The notes under the pieces were generated by a model that saw only the letters and a program-made list of their open reading frames with translations, did no database searches and was not told the origin of the DNA. Shown piece by piece: positions 1 to 6,514 of a DNA stretch of 10,849 bases. Numbering within the stretch: the first letter of the stretch is position 1; every line of letters starts with the position of its first letter. The translations under genes and the position numbers were made by a program. Source of the DNA: Spongiibacteraceae bacterium (GTDB lineage: Bacteria; Pseudomonadota; Gammaproteobacteria; Pseudomonadales; PIVM01); assembly GCA_030618505.1 (NCBI GenBank), contig JAUXDF010000069.1, positions 1 through 10,849 on the forward strand, given 5' to 3'.

Positions 1-29
1 ATACACTCTGAAAAAGAGATCGACACCTG

Positions 30-818
30 ATGACGAACCTTGCAGTGCTGCCCATTAAACTCGATCTTGAAGGCACCAATAATTTCCGTGATATGGGTGG
101 CTATCCCTGTAGTGACCGAACCCACCTTCGACAAGGTATACTTTTTCGCTCTGACCATTTAGGAAAATTGACCGATAAAGACCAACAAAAGCTGACTGAA
201 CTGGGCATTAAGACCATTGTTGATCTGCGCCGCGAGCAGGAGCGAAGCGAGACACCCGACCGTATTGACGATCCCGCGATCAAGCAGCTCTGGCTGCCCG
301 TTTCTGCCGAGGGTGCCGATGTACACAAATTGCGCCTCGGCCTGGAAAGCGGCGAAATCACCGCCGACTTAGCTCGCCAGCACCTGCTTGAAGCCAACCG
401 CGAATTTGTTCGTGATTTCAGCCATATCTACAGGAATTTCCTTCAGCTCTTGTTAGATGAAGATAATTACCCGCTGGTTTTTCACTGCACTGCCGGCAAG
501 GATCGTGCGGGCTTTGCAGCGGCACTATCACTGATGGTCGCTGGAGCCTCGCTGGAAACCGTTTTCCATGACTACCTGGCCACCAATCATTGCACTGCCA
601 ACTATGTTAATGGCCTGATTGATGGACTGGCTGATATGCCGGAAATGAAGGCCTCCCCCGAAGCCGTGCGTACGCTAATGCAGGTGGAAGCTGACTTTCT
701 CCAATCGGCACTTGATACCATTAACGAACAATACGGCAACGTGGAGAGATACCTGAAGAAAGCGTTGGGCATTGACGCCGAAAAACGTGAAAAGCTCAGA
801 TCTATCCTCTGCGAATAA
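30..818 (+). CDS. Tyrosine-protein phosphatase family protein (DSP-like, Y_phosphatase3 type)
   Basis: A 262-residue cytoplasmic protein with no signal peptide or membrane segment. The Cys-based phosphatase loop is clear: H152-C153-T-A-G-K-D-R159, followed by AGFAAAL. It fits the HCxxGKDR form of the family that includes bacterial IphP/PtpA-like enzymes. C153 would be the nucleophile and R159 would bind phosphate. Other family landmarks are the N-terminal NFRDMGG segment (residues 18-24), LFRSD (38-42) and VDLRRE (64-69). Such enzymes hydrolyse phosphate from phosphotyrosine, and some members act on phosphoinositides or other small phosphoesters; the substrate here cannot be read from the sequence. 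The ATG at 30 has a purine-rich AAGAG at 14-18 upstream, and no better start is visible, although only 29 bases of upstream sequence are present. The gene converges on the exporter gene. Family assignment is firm, physiological role unknown. Confidence 0.88.
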   Translation: MTNLAVLPIKLDLEGTNNFRDMGGYPCSDRTHLRQGILFRSDHLGKLTDKDQQKLTELGIKTIVDLRREQERSETPDRIDDPAIKQLWLPVSAEGADVHKLRLGLESGEITADLARQHLLEANREFVRDFSHIYRNFLQLLLDEDNYPLVFHCTAGKDRAGFAAALSLMVAGASLETVFHDYLATNHCTANYVNGLIDGLADMPEMKASPEAVRTLMQVEADFLQSALDTINEQYGNVERYLKKALGIDAEKREKLRSILCE

Positions 819-850
819 AACCCGCTATTAACGTCACCAAAATAACCATT

Positions 851-996
851 TAGTGCCCATCCAGAAATTAAACAAAGAGGTCATGGCCAACGCAAATCTT
901 GCGACTTAAAGGCCTTGAAAAGGCCTAGGAGCGAGATTTGCGTTGGCCATGACCGGACTTGATTTTCAAAAATCAGCAGTTTCTGGATAGGCGCTA
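851..996 (-). repeat. 146-bp palindromic MITE-like element, copy A
   Basis: First of three copies of the same repeat, inverted relative to copies B and C (strand is relative to B). The termini are inverted repeats of 19 bp, TAGTGCCCATCCAGAAATT at the left and TAGCGCCTATCCAGAAACT on the opposite strand at the right (16/19). Inside is a perfect 18-bp inverted repeat, 881-898 with 935-952. Nested in that is AGGCCTT (910-916) with AAGGCCT (920-926). A small hairpin, GATTTT/AAAATC, lies at 961-974. It differs from copy B, reverse-complemented, at 6 of 146 positions by my count. The flanks match as ATTTA (848-852 and 996-1000), consistent with a target duplication. It carries no credible ORF, so it would be non-autonomous. 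It fills most of the gap between two converging genes, where it could act as a structured 3' end; it lacks the T-tract of a classic terminator. Confidence 0.88.
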
Positions 997-1022
997 TTTA
1001 CACAACACGAAACCCGAGCGTT

Positions 1023-3479
1023 TTATATCTTTACCTTATGCTTTACCAACAAAGCCATCAGCGCCGGCGCCAAAACAACATCGGCAAGAAAGGCCATAAT
1101 AATACAAAAACCGGTAACTAAACCAAAGGCAGCCCAATCGGCTAGGGTATTCATGGTAAAGATAAAAAATGCAGCCGATAATACCACCGTGGTAAAAAAC
1201 AAAGCCTGCCCTGTTGTTGCCAGCGTTTCACTAACCGCCTGACGCACATCCAGACTCCGCCGGTAATAGCGCTGAAAATTGTGCATAAAGTGAATGGTAT
1301 CATCAACCACCAGCCCCAGAGCAATACTGCCGGTCAGCAGAGTTGCTGTCGTCAGCTCAATACCCATGACACTCATCATTCCCAGCGTAATGATGATTGG
1401 CGCCAAATTTGGCAACATGCTAACCAGACCGATTTTTAAACTTCCAATCAGCAGAATCATTAAAGGAGTCACTATCATAAAGGCAATAATATAGGTGGAA
1501 GCCAAGCTATAACTCAGCTCGACAAAGATACTAAAGGTCAGATCGACAATACCGGTGACATAAAAACTAGCCTTGTCTTTCAGCGTTTCAGCCAGCTTTT
1601 CCTCCACTGCCTCAACCAAAGGCGGGTAATGGACACCATCCACCATACTCATCTTCATCGTTACACGCGCCTGACTAAACTGCGAATCAACCAACACTTC
1701 AAGGTCATCGGCACCGCTATTTTCAAATAACAACAACTCCTGTGAAACCAGACTTTTATCATCCGGAATACGATAATATTCAGACTGATTTTCATTCAGC
1801 GCCTGATGTAACTCCTTGACCACATCAATCACCGACACACTATTACCCACCTTGATGCCGTTAACATCTAGTTCATCCCTGTAGTGATAAATCTCTGCAA
1901 TCGCATTGAGGATTTCAGGATCTTTAATGCCGTCCTCCCTGCCCGTATCAATGATAATTTCAAGGGGTGCGATCCCTTTAAGCTTGTCATCAATCTTCTC
2001 CAGAGACGCGCGCAGAAAGTGTGCTTCAGGCAGGTTTTTATAAGGGAAAAAAGAAAATCCTATGTTGCTGGCAAGCACCAGGGAAAGAGCGACGCAAGCT
2101 AACCAGGTGCTAACAATAATCTTCGGGTAGCTAACGGCAAAGTTTCCACACTTAATTAACATACGCTTCAAAAGAGTATCGTTACCCTGTGGTTTTTTTA
2201 CCACTCGCATGGGGAAAACAGTAATTAATGCTGGTAGCAATACCAAGGAATAAACCAGCGCAAACATCACTCCCAAAGGCGTTATCATGCCAAATTCGGC
2301 AATAGGCTTTATCGATGAAGACATAAAAGATAACAGCCCTCCTGCGGTGGTTAAGGCCGTCATTAAAATGGCCAGACCCGAGTGCTTCAGGGCATAGGCC
2401 AGAGCCTGCTCCTTGCTCTCACCTTTATCCATCGCCTGGAAAAATACCGTAAACAGATGCACCGAGTTACCCACGCCAACGGCCAACAAAAAGGAGGGAA
2501 CAATCTGCATGGAAAAACTTAACTTGATATCCATCATCGCCATCACCGCAATGGAGGACAGCATCGCAAGAATCGAGACCGTAAGGGGTAGAAATACAAT
2601 CGCTACCCTGCGAAAAATAACCGCTAGCAATACTGCGATAATGGCTATTGCCAACAAGGTAAAGCGACTCATTTCATCCTTCACCAAATTCATAAACAAG
2701 GCAGTACCAAAAGAGCCACCCATGGCGTAAATCCTAAAACCCGGCCGATCATATTTTTCTATAATCTCCCTGATGGCCAGGTGTATTTCCAGGTCTTCCT
2801 TTCCACCAAGGTGTTGATACTCCTTGTTATCGCCAAGCGGCGTATCAAAGCCATCAAGCTCTGCGTCAAAGCCGTCAAGCAAACCGGATTCATCTACAGC
2901 ATCGACATATACATCGTTTTTCAGCAAGATCACCGCCATCGTGCTATCGGCTGACAGCATATTGCCGACATAGGCAGGATTGGCCAAGGCCGCTTTTTTC
3001 CTCTCAAGCAATGCAGCTGTTGTTTTCGGCCAGGTTTGCAGAAAATCCCCAACAATCAGCTCGTCACCCTCACCGCGGGTTTCACGCGCGTTAATCAAAC
3101 TATTAATATCGTTCAGGTAGGGCACCTGCTGTTCCAGCTCATCGTGCAGAGCACGGAACTGACGGAGAAACTCCGCGTCGAACACCTCATCGGTTTCCAC
3201 CGCAATATTGATAATGTTGTCACTGCGAAACTGTTCTTTAAAGGCGCTATAACGCAATCTAACCGGATCGTTATCATGAAGAAAACCTTCCGTGGAGGTA
3301 TCTATAACCACCCTCCCCAATTGAGAACACAAACCACCACTGACCAGCAGCATCAATATGATAATTAACCAGGCATGACGACTGACCGTGTACCCCCAGT
3401 TTCCAAAGTGCTCTTCTATACGCTCACGCAGATCACCACTTTTTACCAGGCTATACAGATGTTTAACTTGTCTTACCAC
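1023..3479 (-). CDS. MMPL/RND-superfamily exporter, 12 predicted membrane helices
   Basis: An 818-residue inner-membrane protein with the internally duplicated RND layout. One helix (about 36-54) is followed by a long periplasmic loop (55-270), then a helix cluster (about 272-421). A second single helix (453-472) is followed by a second loop (to about 655) and a second cluster (about 662-812). It fits the COG1033-type 'predicted exporter of the RND superfamily', usually about 750-850 residues, which moves lipids or other hydrophobic compounds by proton antiport. The loop-1 start (DTSTEGFLHDNDPVRLRY) is typical. The second cluster has VVDDTIHF with D726-D727, the usual proton-relay position; the first cluster has GVGNSVHL with N338 at the matching place. 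The start is a GTG at 3479, with AAAGGG (3487-3492 on the plus strand) 7 bases upstream. Repeat B begins only 36 bases upstream. Neither an MFP nor an outer-membrane partner gene is present. Substrate unknown. Confidence 0.87.
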   Translation of the reverse strand: MVRQVKHLYSLVKSGDLRERIEEHFGNWGYTVSRHAWLIIILMLLVSGGLCSQLGRVVIDTSTEGFLHDNDPVRLRYSAFKEQFRSDNIINIAVETDEVFDAEFLRQFRALHDELEQQVPYLNDINSLINARETRGEGDELIVGDFLQTWPKTTAALLERKKAALANPAYVGNMLSADSTMAVILLKNDVYVDAVDESGLLDGFDAELDGFDTPLGDNKEYQHLGGKEDLEIHLAIREIIEKYDRPGFRIYAMGGSFGTALFMNLVKDEMSRFTLLAIAIIAVLLAVIFRRVAIVFLPLTVSILAMLSSIAVMAMMDIKLSFSMQIVPSFLLAVGVGNSVHLFTVFFQAMDKGESKEQALAYALKHSGLAILMTALTTAGGLLSFMSSSIKPIAEFGMITPLGVMFALVYSLVLLPALITVFPMRVVKKPQGNDTLLKRMLIKCGNFAVSYPKIIVSTWLACVALSLVLASNIGFSFFPYKNLPEAHFLRASLEKIDDKLKGIAPLEIIIDTGREDGIKDPEILNAIAEIYHYRDELDVNGIKVGNSVSVIDVVKELHQALNENQSEYYRIPDDKSLVSQELLLFENSGADDLEVLVDSQFSQARVTMKMSMVDGVHYPPLVEAVEEKLAETLKDKASFYVTGIVDLTFSIFVELSYSLASTYIIAFMIVTPLMILLIGSLKIGLVSMLPNLAPIIITLGMMSVMGIELTTATLLTGSIALGLVVDDTIHFMHNFQRYYRRSLDVRQAVSETLATTGQALFFTTVVLSAAFFIFTMNTLADWAAFGLVTGFCIIMAFLADVVLAPALMALLVKHKVKI

Positions 3480-3486
3480 TACCCCA

Positions 3487-3492
3487 CCCTTT
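3487..3492 (-). promoter_or_regulatory. Ribosome binding site of the exporter gene (supports the GTG start)
   Basis: On the minus strand this reads AAAGGG and is followed by 7 bases and then GTG. There is no nearby in-frame ATG, so the site decides for the GTG start. A second G-rich stretch (GGGGT) sits too close to the start codon to be the main site. Confidence 0.55.
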
Positions 3493-3515
3493 GCTTATCA
3501 AATCATCTACTTAGC

Positions 3516-3661
3516 TAGTGCCGATCCAGAAACTGCTAATTTTCGAAAATCAAGTCCGGTCATGGCCAACGCAAATCTAGCTCCTAGACCTTTTCAAGGC
3601 CTTTAAGTCGCAAGATTTGCGTTGGCCATGACCTCTTTGTTTAATTTCTGGATGGGCACTA
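3516..3661 (+). repeat. 146-bp palindromic MITE-like element, copy B
   Basis: Reference orientation for the family. The terminal inverted repeats are TAGTGCCGATCCAGAAACT and, from the other end, TAGTGCCCATCCAGAAATT (17/19). The internal 18-bp arms at 3560-3577 and 3614-3631 are perfectly complementary and enclose a smaller hairpin built on GGCC. It is flanked by a perfect 6-bp direct repeat, TAGCTA, at 3512-3517 and 3660-3665. It matches copy A at 140/146 and copy C at 131/146 positions by my count. It lies immediately upstream of the exporter gene, so the exporter's promoter must be inside the element or beyond it. In the latter case the exporter mRNA leader contains the whole hairpin. Confidence 0.9.
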
Positions 3662-3812
3662 GCTATCACTTTTCAACAACAGCTTAAAAAAATACCGGCC
3701 AATGCCCTAACATAAACCATCTCCTCGTTTATCGATATACCACTTTACTATGATATCAACGGGCAGCTATGCCAGTACATTAATACTCAGAGACAAGAAT
3801 CCTCAGCATAAT
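3662..3812. other. Unique 151-bp spacer between repeats B and C; likely divergent promoter region
   Basis: AT-rich sequence with no ORF of note. It is the only non-repeat DNA of any length between the divergent exporter and P450 genes, so at least one of their promoters may lie here. The best minus-strand match is TTGATA, 16 bases, TATCGA (plus-strand positions 3732-3759), pointing toward the exporter gene. I see no convincing plus-strand promoter for the P450. There is no clear operator apart from the palindromic TATCGATA contained in the -10 candidate. Weakly supported. Confidence 0.3.
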
Positions 3813-3958
3813 TAGTGCCTAACCAGAAACTGGAAGTTTTCGAAAATTAAGTCCGCTCCTGGCCAACGCAAATCGAGCTCCTAGGCCTTTTCAAGGCCTT
3901 TAAGTCGCAAGATTTGCGTTGGCCAGGATCTTTTTGTCTAATTTCTTGATGGGCACTA
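3813..3958 (+). repeat. 146-bp palindromic MITE-like element, copy C
   Basis: Third copy, in the same orientation as B and again exactly 146 bp. It is the most diverged: about 15 differences from B, and terminal repeats matching at 15/19. The 18-bp internal arms (3857-3874 and 3911-3928) are still perfectly complementary, because the one change inside the stem is matched on the other side (C3859 with G3926, where B has A3562 with T3629). The flanks read TAATTA (3809-3814) and TAGTTA (3957-3962), a 5/6 direct repeat. It ends 56 bp before the P450 ATG and probably lies in that gene's promoter or leader region. Confidence 0.87.
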
Positions 3959-4001
3959 GTTAAGTAAGTTTCGCCACCAAGTGCTGGCAGTCCATCAGAA
4001 C

Positions 4002-4006
4002 AGAGG
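4002..4006 (+). promoter_or_regulatory. Ribosome binding site deciding the P450 start
   Basis: AGAGG is placed 8 bases before the ATG at 4015. The upstream in-frame GTG at 4006 overlaps this site and has no good site of its own, so the ATG is the better start. Confidence 0.6.
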
Positions 4007-4014
4007 TGTCATTC

Positions 4015-5193
4015 ATGGCGCATTTTAATCCCTACGATTGGTCCTTTCACGAAGACCCTTACCCGGTTTACAAACAGTTAAGAGAGGAGGCGCCGGTTTA
4101 TTATAACGAAGAATTTAACTTTTATGCTCTGTCACGTTACCGGGATGTGGAAAGTGCGCTAAAAAACTGGCAGGTATTTTCTAATAAAGCGGGTGTTGCA
4201 CTAGAGGATATTAAAGCCGATCCGGCCAAAATATTTTTTATTCTTGGTATGGACCCCCCGAGACAAACCGTCGTTCGCGGTATTTTGCGAAAGGTGTTTA
4301 CCCCGCGTCGTGTTGCTGAGCTGGTGCCAGTTTTGCAGGAGATGAGCCAATCGTATATTAATGACTTTGCTGAGAGTGGCGATATTGATTTTATCGAAGA
4401 TTTTGCCGGTAAAATACCCATGGATTTGATCAGTGAAATGATCGGAGTGCCCAAGGAAGATCGTGATATGATTCGTGGCTGGGCGAATGACTTGATGGAA
4501 CGTATCGATTGTAAGCCTGATGTTCCGGAAAAAGCCATTGAAGGTTCAATAAATCTTCTGGGTTATTTTGGTGATATGGTTAAGAATAAGAAGCGAGGTT
4601 TGGGTGGAGAAGACCTCACCTCTGCCGTGTTGGAAGCACAGTTGGACGGGGAGAGCTTAAGTGAGCAGGATGTGGTGAGCTTTTTGTTTCTGATGAGTGT
4701 GGCGGGTAATGAGACCACCACAAAGCTGCTTGCTAATGCCTTATATTGGGGACAAAAAAATCGAGACCAGTTTGCCAAGGTGCAAAATGATCCGGGAAGA
4801 ATATCCGACTGGGTGGAGGAGACCGCACGTTTTGATCCCTCATCGCAGATTCTTTATCGTGTCAGCAATAGTGAATTTACTTTGCATGATGTCACCATAC
4901 CCGAGGGCAGCAAAGTGGCGATGTTGATAGCTTCTGCCAACCGAGATCAGAGGGTGATTAAAAATCCCGACATTTATGATATTGACCGGGATTTGAGCAA
5001 TACACTGTCTTTTGGTAAAGGTGTACATTTTTGTTTGGGGGCGGCACTGGCCAGAATGGAAGGGCGTGTTTGTCTTGAGGAGCTTTTTAAAGTTTATAAG
5101 GATTTTGAAGTTGATGAATCATCATTGGCTAGAGTGCACTCGGGAAATGTGCGTGGTTTTAGCAATATGAATGTGCGGTTTATTAAATGCTAA
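4015..5193 (+). CDS. Cytochrome P450 (soluble bacterial class)
   Basis: A 392-residue haem-thiolate monooxygenase, the usual length for soluble bacterial P450s and with no membrane anchor. Numbering from the ATG at 4015, the I-helix oxygen-activation motif is A230-G-N-E233-T234-T. The K-helix ExxR is E269-T-A-R272. The haem loop is FGKGVHFC340LG, with C340 as the axial iron ligand. All the diagnostic residues are intact, so the enzyme should be active in inserting oxygen into a C-H or C=C bond, using electrons from a ferredoxin and reductase. Neither partner is encoded in the window. The overall look is that of bacterial P450s acting on terpenoid, steroid or fatty-acid-like substrates, but the substrate is not deducible. 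It is divergent from the exporter gene across two MITE-like repeats. A GTG at 4006 would add three residues but lacks a ribosome site. Confidence 0.93.
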   Translation: MAHFNPYDWSFHEDPYPVYKQLREEAPVYYNEEFNFYALSRYRDVESALKNWQVFSNKAGVALEDIKADPAKIFFILGMDPPRQTVVRGILRKVFTPRRVAELVPVLQEMSQSYINDFAESGDIDFIEDFAGKIPMDLISEMIGVPKEDRDMIRGWANDLMERIDCKPDVPEKAIEGSINLLGYFGDMVKNKKRGLGGEDLTSAVLEAQLDGESLSEQDVVSFLFLMSVAGNETTTKLLANALYWGQKNRDQFAKVQNDPGRISDWVEETARFDPSSQILYRVSNSEFTLHDVTIPEGSKVAMLIASANRDQRVIKNPDIYDIDRDLSNTLSFGKGVHFCLGAALARMEGRVCLEELFKVYKDFEVDESSLARVHSGNVRGFSNMNVRFIKC

Positions 5194-5226
5194 GACATAC
5201 AATTGCCGCTACTCCCAAGATAAAGT

Positions 5227-5255
5227 TTGAATCTCAGAGAAAATGTCGTTAGAAT
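5227..5255 (+). promoter_or_regulatory. Candidate sigma-70 promoter of tRNA-Gly, with GC-rich discriminator
   Basis: TTGAAT (5227-5232), 17 bases, TAGAAT (5250-5255), immediately followed by GCGCGC. A GC-rich discriminator after the -10 box is typical of stable-RNA promoters under stringent (ppGpp) control. Transcription would start near 5262 and give a precursor with a leader of about 80 nt before the tRNA. It lies just past the P450 stop codon. Confidence 0.55.
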
Positions 5256-5344
5256 GCGCGCTCTTTTTCTTGGCAAGGCTGTTGCAGGCTTTAAATGACA
5301 GACGATAGTGGCAGTCGTTTGGTATCTTGAGAAAGACGCTGTTT

Positions 5345-5420
5345 GCGGGAATAGCTCAGTTGGTAGAGCGCAACCTTGCCAAGGTTGAGGTCGCCGGTTC
5401 GAACCCGGTTTCCCGCTCCA
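5345..5420 (+). tRNA. tRNA-Gly (anticodon GCC)
   Basis: A 76-nt cloverleaf with encoded CCA. The acceptor stem is GCGGGAA paired with TTCCCGC, followed by the discriminator T and CCA. The D arm contains AGCTCAGTTGGTAGAGC. The anticodon stem is CAACC/GGTTG with loop TTGCCAA, so the anticodon is GCC (5378-5380), reading GGC and GGU glycine codons. The T arm is CCGG-TTCGAAC-CCGG. All stems pair and the invariant TTCGA is present. It is a single gene, not part of a visible tRNA cluster, with its own promoter and terminator. Confidence 0.97.
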
Positions 5421-5427
5421 GATATTC

Positions 5428-5459
5428 AAAAAAACGGAGTCCGATGGCTCCGTTTTTTT
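5428..5459. terminator. Rho-independent, bidirectional terminator after tRNA-Gly
   Basis: The stem ACGGAG (5434-5439) pairs with CTCCGT (5448-5453), extended by CC/GG around a GAT loop with one bulged T. It has a run of seven A on the left and seven T on the right. It ends the tRNA transcript 8 bases after CCA and would also work from the other strand. Confidence 0.92.
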
Positions 5460-5510
5460 ATGCCTGTAGTTTTATGCTTATCTTGCTGGTTTATCAGTTA
5501 TCCTGACGTC

Positions 5511-5540
5511 TTGTAATTCACTGTTTTTGATCCCATATAA
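5511..5540 (+). promoter_or_regulatory. Possible promoter of the ABC exporter-queF operon
   Basis: TTGTAA (5511-5516), 18 bases, ATATAA (5535-5540), ending 26 bases before the start codon at 5567. It is the best match in the 107-bp gap after the tRNA terminator. The spacing is slightly long and the boxes imperfect, so this is tentative. The terminator just upstream means the operon needs its own promoter here. Confidence 0.33.
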
Positions 5541-5566
5541 GTCAATTCGACAAAATTGGACCTGCT

Positions 5567-6514
5567 ATGACAAGCGCACTGAAAATTCGCCAATTGGCTA
5601 AGCAATATGACGGAGGTTTTGAAGCTCTCAAAGGTATAGATTTGACGGTTGAGCCTGGCGATTTCTTTGCCCTGCTAGGCCCCAACGGAGCAGGCAAGTC
5701 CACTACCATAGGCGTTATATGCTCGCTGGTTAACAAAACCTCAGGCTCGGTAGAGGTGTTTGGCCACAATATCGACACCCACTTCTCCCTGGCTAAACAG
5801 AAAATTGGCGTTGTTCCCCAGGAATTCAATTTTAATAACTTTGAGAAAGTGATTGATATCCTGATTACCCAGGCAGGCTATTACGGGATTCCATCTTCTT
5901 TGGCTCGTCAGCGCGCAGAGAAGTATCTTAAAAAGCTTGGTATTTGGGATAAGCGAGATGTCCCTTCCCGAAACCTCTCCGGGGGCATGAAAAGACGCTT
6001 AATGATTGCCAGGGCTTTGGTGCATGAGCCCGAGCTGCTGATCCTTGATGAGCCAACTGCCGGTGTTGATATTGAGCTGCGCCGGTCTATGTGGACTTTT
6101 CTTGAGGAGATTAACCAGGCTGGCAGAACTATTATTCTTACTACCCATTACCTTGAAGAGGCGGAACAGCTCTGTCGTAATATCGCTATTATTGATCAGG
6201 GTGTCATCGTCGAAAATACCAGTATGAAAAGCCTGCTGCAGACCTTGCAAAAGGAGACGTTTATCTTTGACATCAGCGAAACACTTGATCTGGATTTTGC
6301 TCTGGGTGGCTATGGATGCAAAGTGATAGGCGAGAATAATCTTGAAGTCTCCCTGGCCAAGGAGCAAAACCTGAATGCCTTGTTTCAGCGGCTCTCTGAT
6401 GCGGGGCTTACGGTGACAAGTATGAGAAATAAATCTAATCGGCTGGAAGAGCTGTTCGTCAATCTGGTGGAAACTCAGACTGATGATAAAGTAGAGGAGG
6501 CTGAGGAAGAATGA
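5567..6514 (+). CDS. yadG: ABC transporter ATP-binding protein, YadG-like (ABC-2 exporter)
   Basis: A 315-residue ATPase with all motifs intact: Walker A GPNGAGKST (38-46), Q-loop Q85, signature LSGGM (137-141), Walker B LLILDE (157-162), D-loop AGVD (165-168) and switch histidine H194 in TTHYLEEAE. The length and the C-terminal tail of about 100 residues after the nucleotide-binding domain match the YadG/CcmA-like group that drives ABC-2-type export of drugs, polysaccharides or lipids. The very acidic C-terminus (EEAEEE) is the coding sequence over the next gene's ribosome site. It overlaps the permease gene by four bases (ATGA at 6511-6514), so the two are translationally coupled and should form one transporter. 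The YadG name is by family resemblance; the transported compound is unknown. Confidence 0.92.
   Translation: MTSALKIRQLAKQYDGGFEALKGIDLTVEPGDFFALLGPNGAGKSTTIGVICSLVNKTSGSVEVFGHNIDTHFSLAKQKIGVVPQEFNFNNFEKVIDILITQAGYYGIPSSLARQRAEKYLKKLGIWDKRDVPSRNLSGGMKRRLMIARALVHEPELLILDEPTAGVDIELRRSMWTFLEEINQAGRTIILTTHYLEEAEQLCRNIAIIDQGVIVENTSMKSLLQTLQKETFIFDISETLDLDFALGGYGCKVIGENNLEVSLAKEQNLNALFQRLSDAGLTVTSMRNKSNRLEELFVNLVETQTDDKVEEAEEE

Noticed and set aside
3388..3606. Plus-strand 72-codon frame entering repeat B
   Set aside because: It overlaps the start of the exporter gene antisense and ends in the repeat; no ribosome site, and the other repeat copies do not extend it.
851..3661. Composite transposon made of repeats A and B carrying the exporter gene
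   Set aside because: Each repeat has its own flanking direct repeat, and the outer flanks (CATT... left of A, ...GCTA right of B) do not match, so a single composite insertion is not supported.
3934..3962. Hybrid promoter at the right edge of repeat C: TTGTCT, 17 bases, TAGTTA
   Set aside because: Spacing is ideal, but the -10 box lacks the critical final T and matches only 2 of 6 consensus bases, so not listed as a feature.
5190..5429. 79-codon minus-strand reading frame across the tRNA
   Set aside because: It runs antisense through tRNA-Gly; its peptide is the reverse translation of the tRNA gene, a common false gene call.
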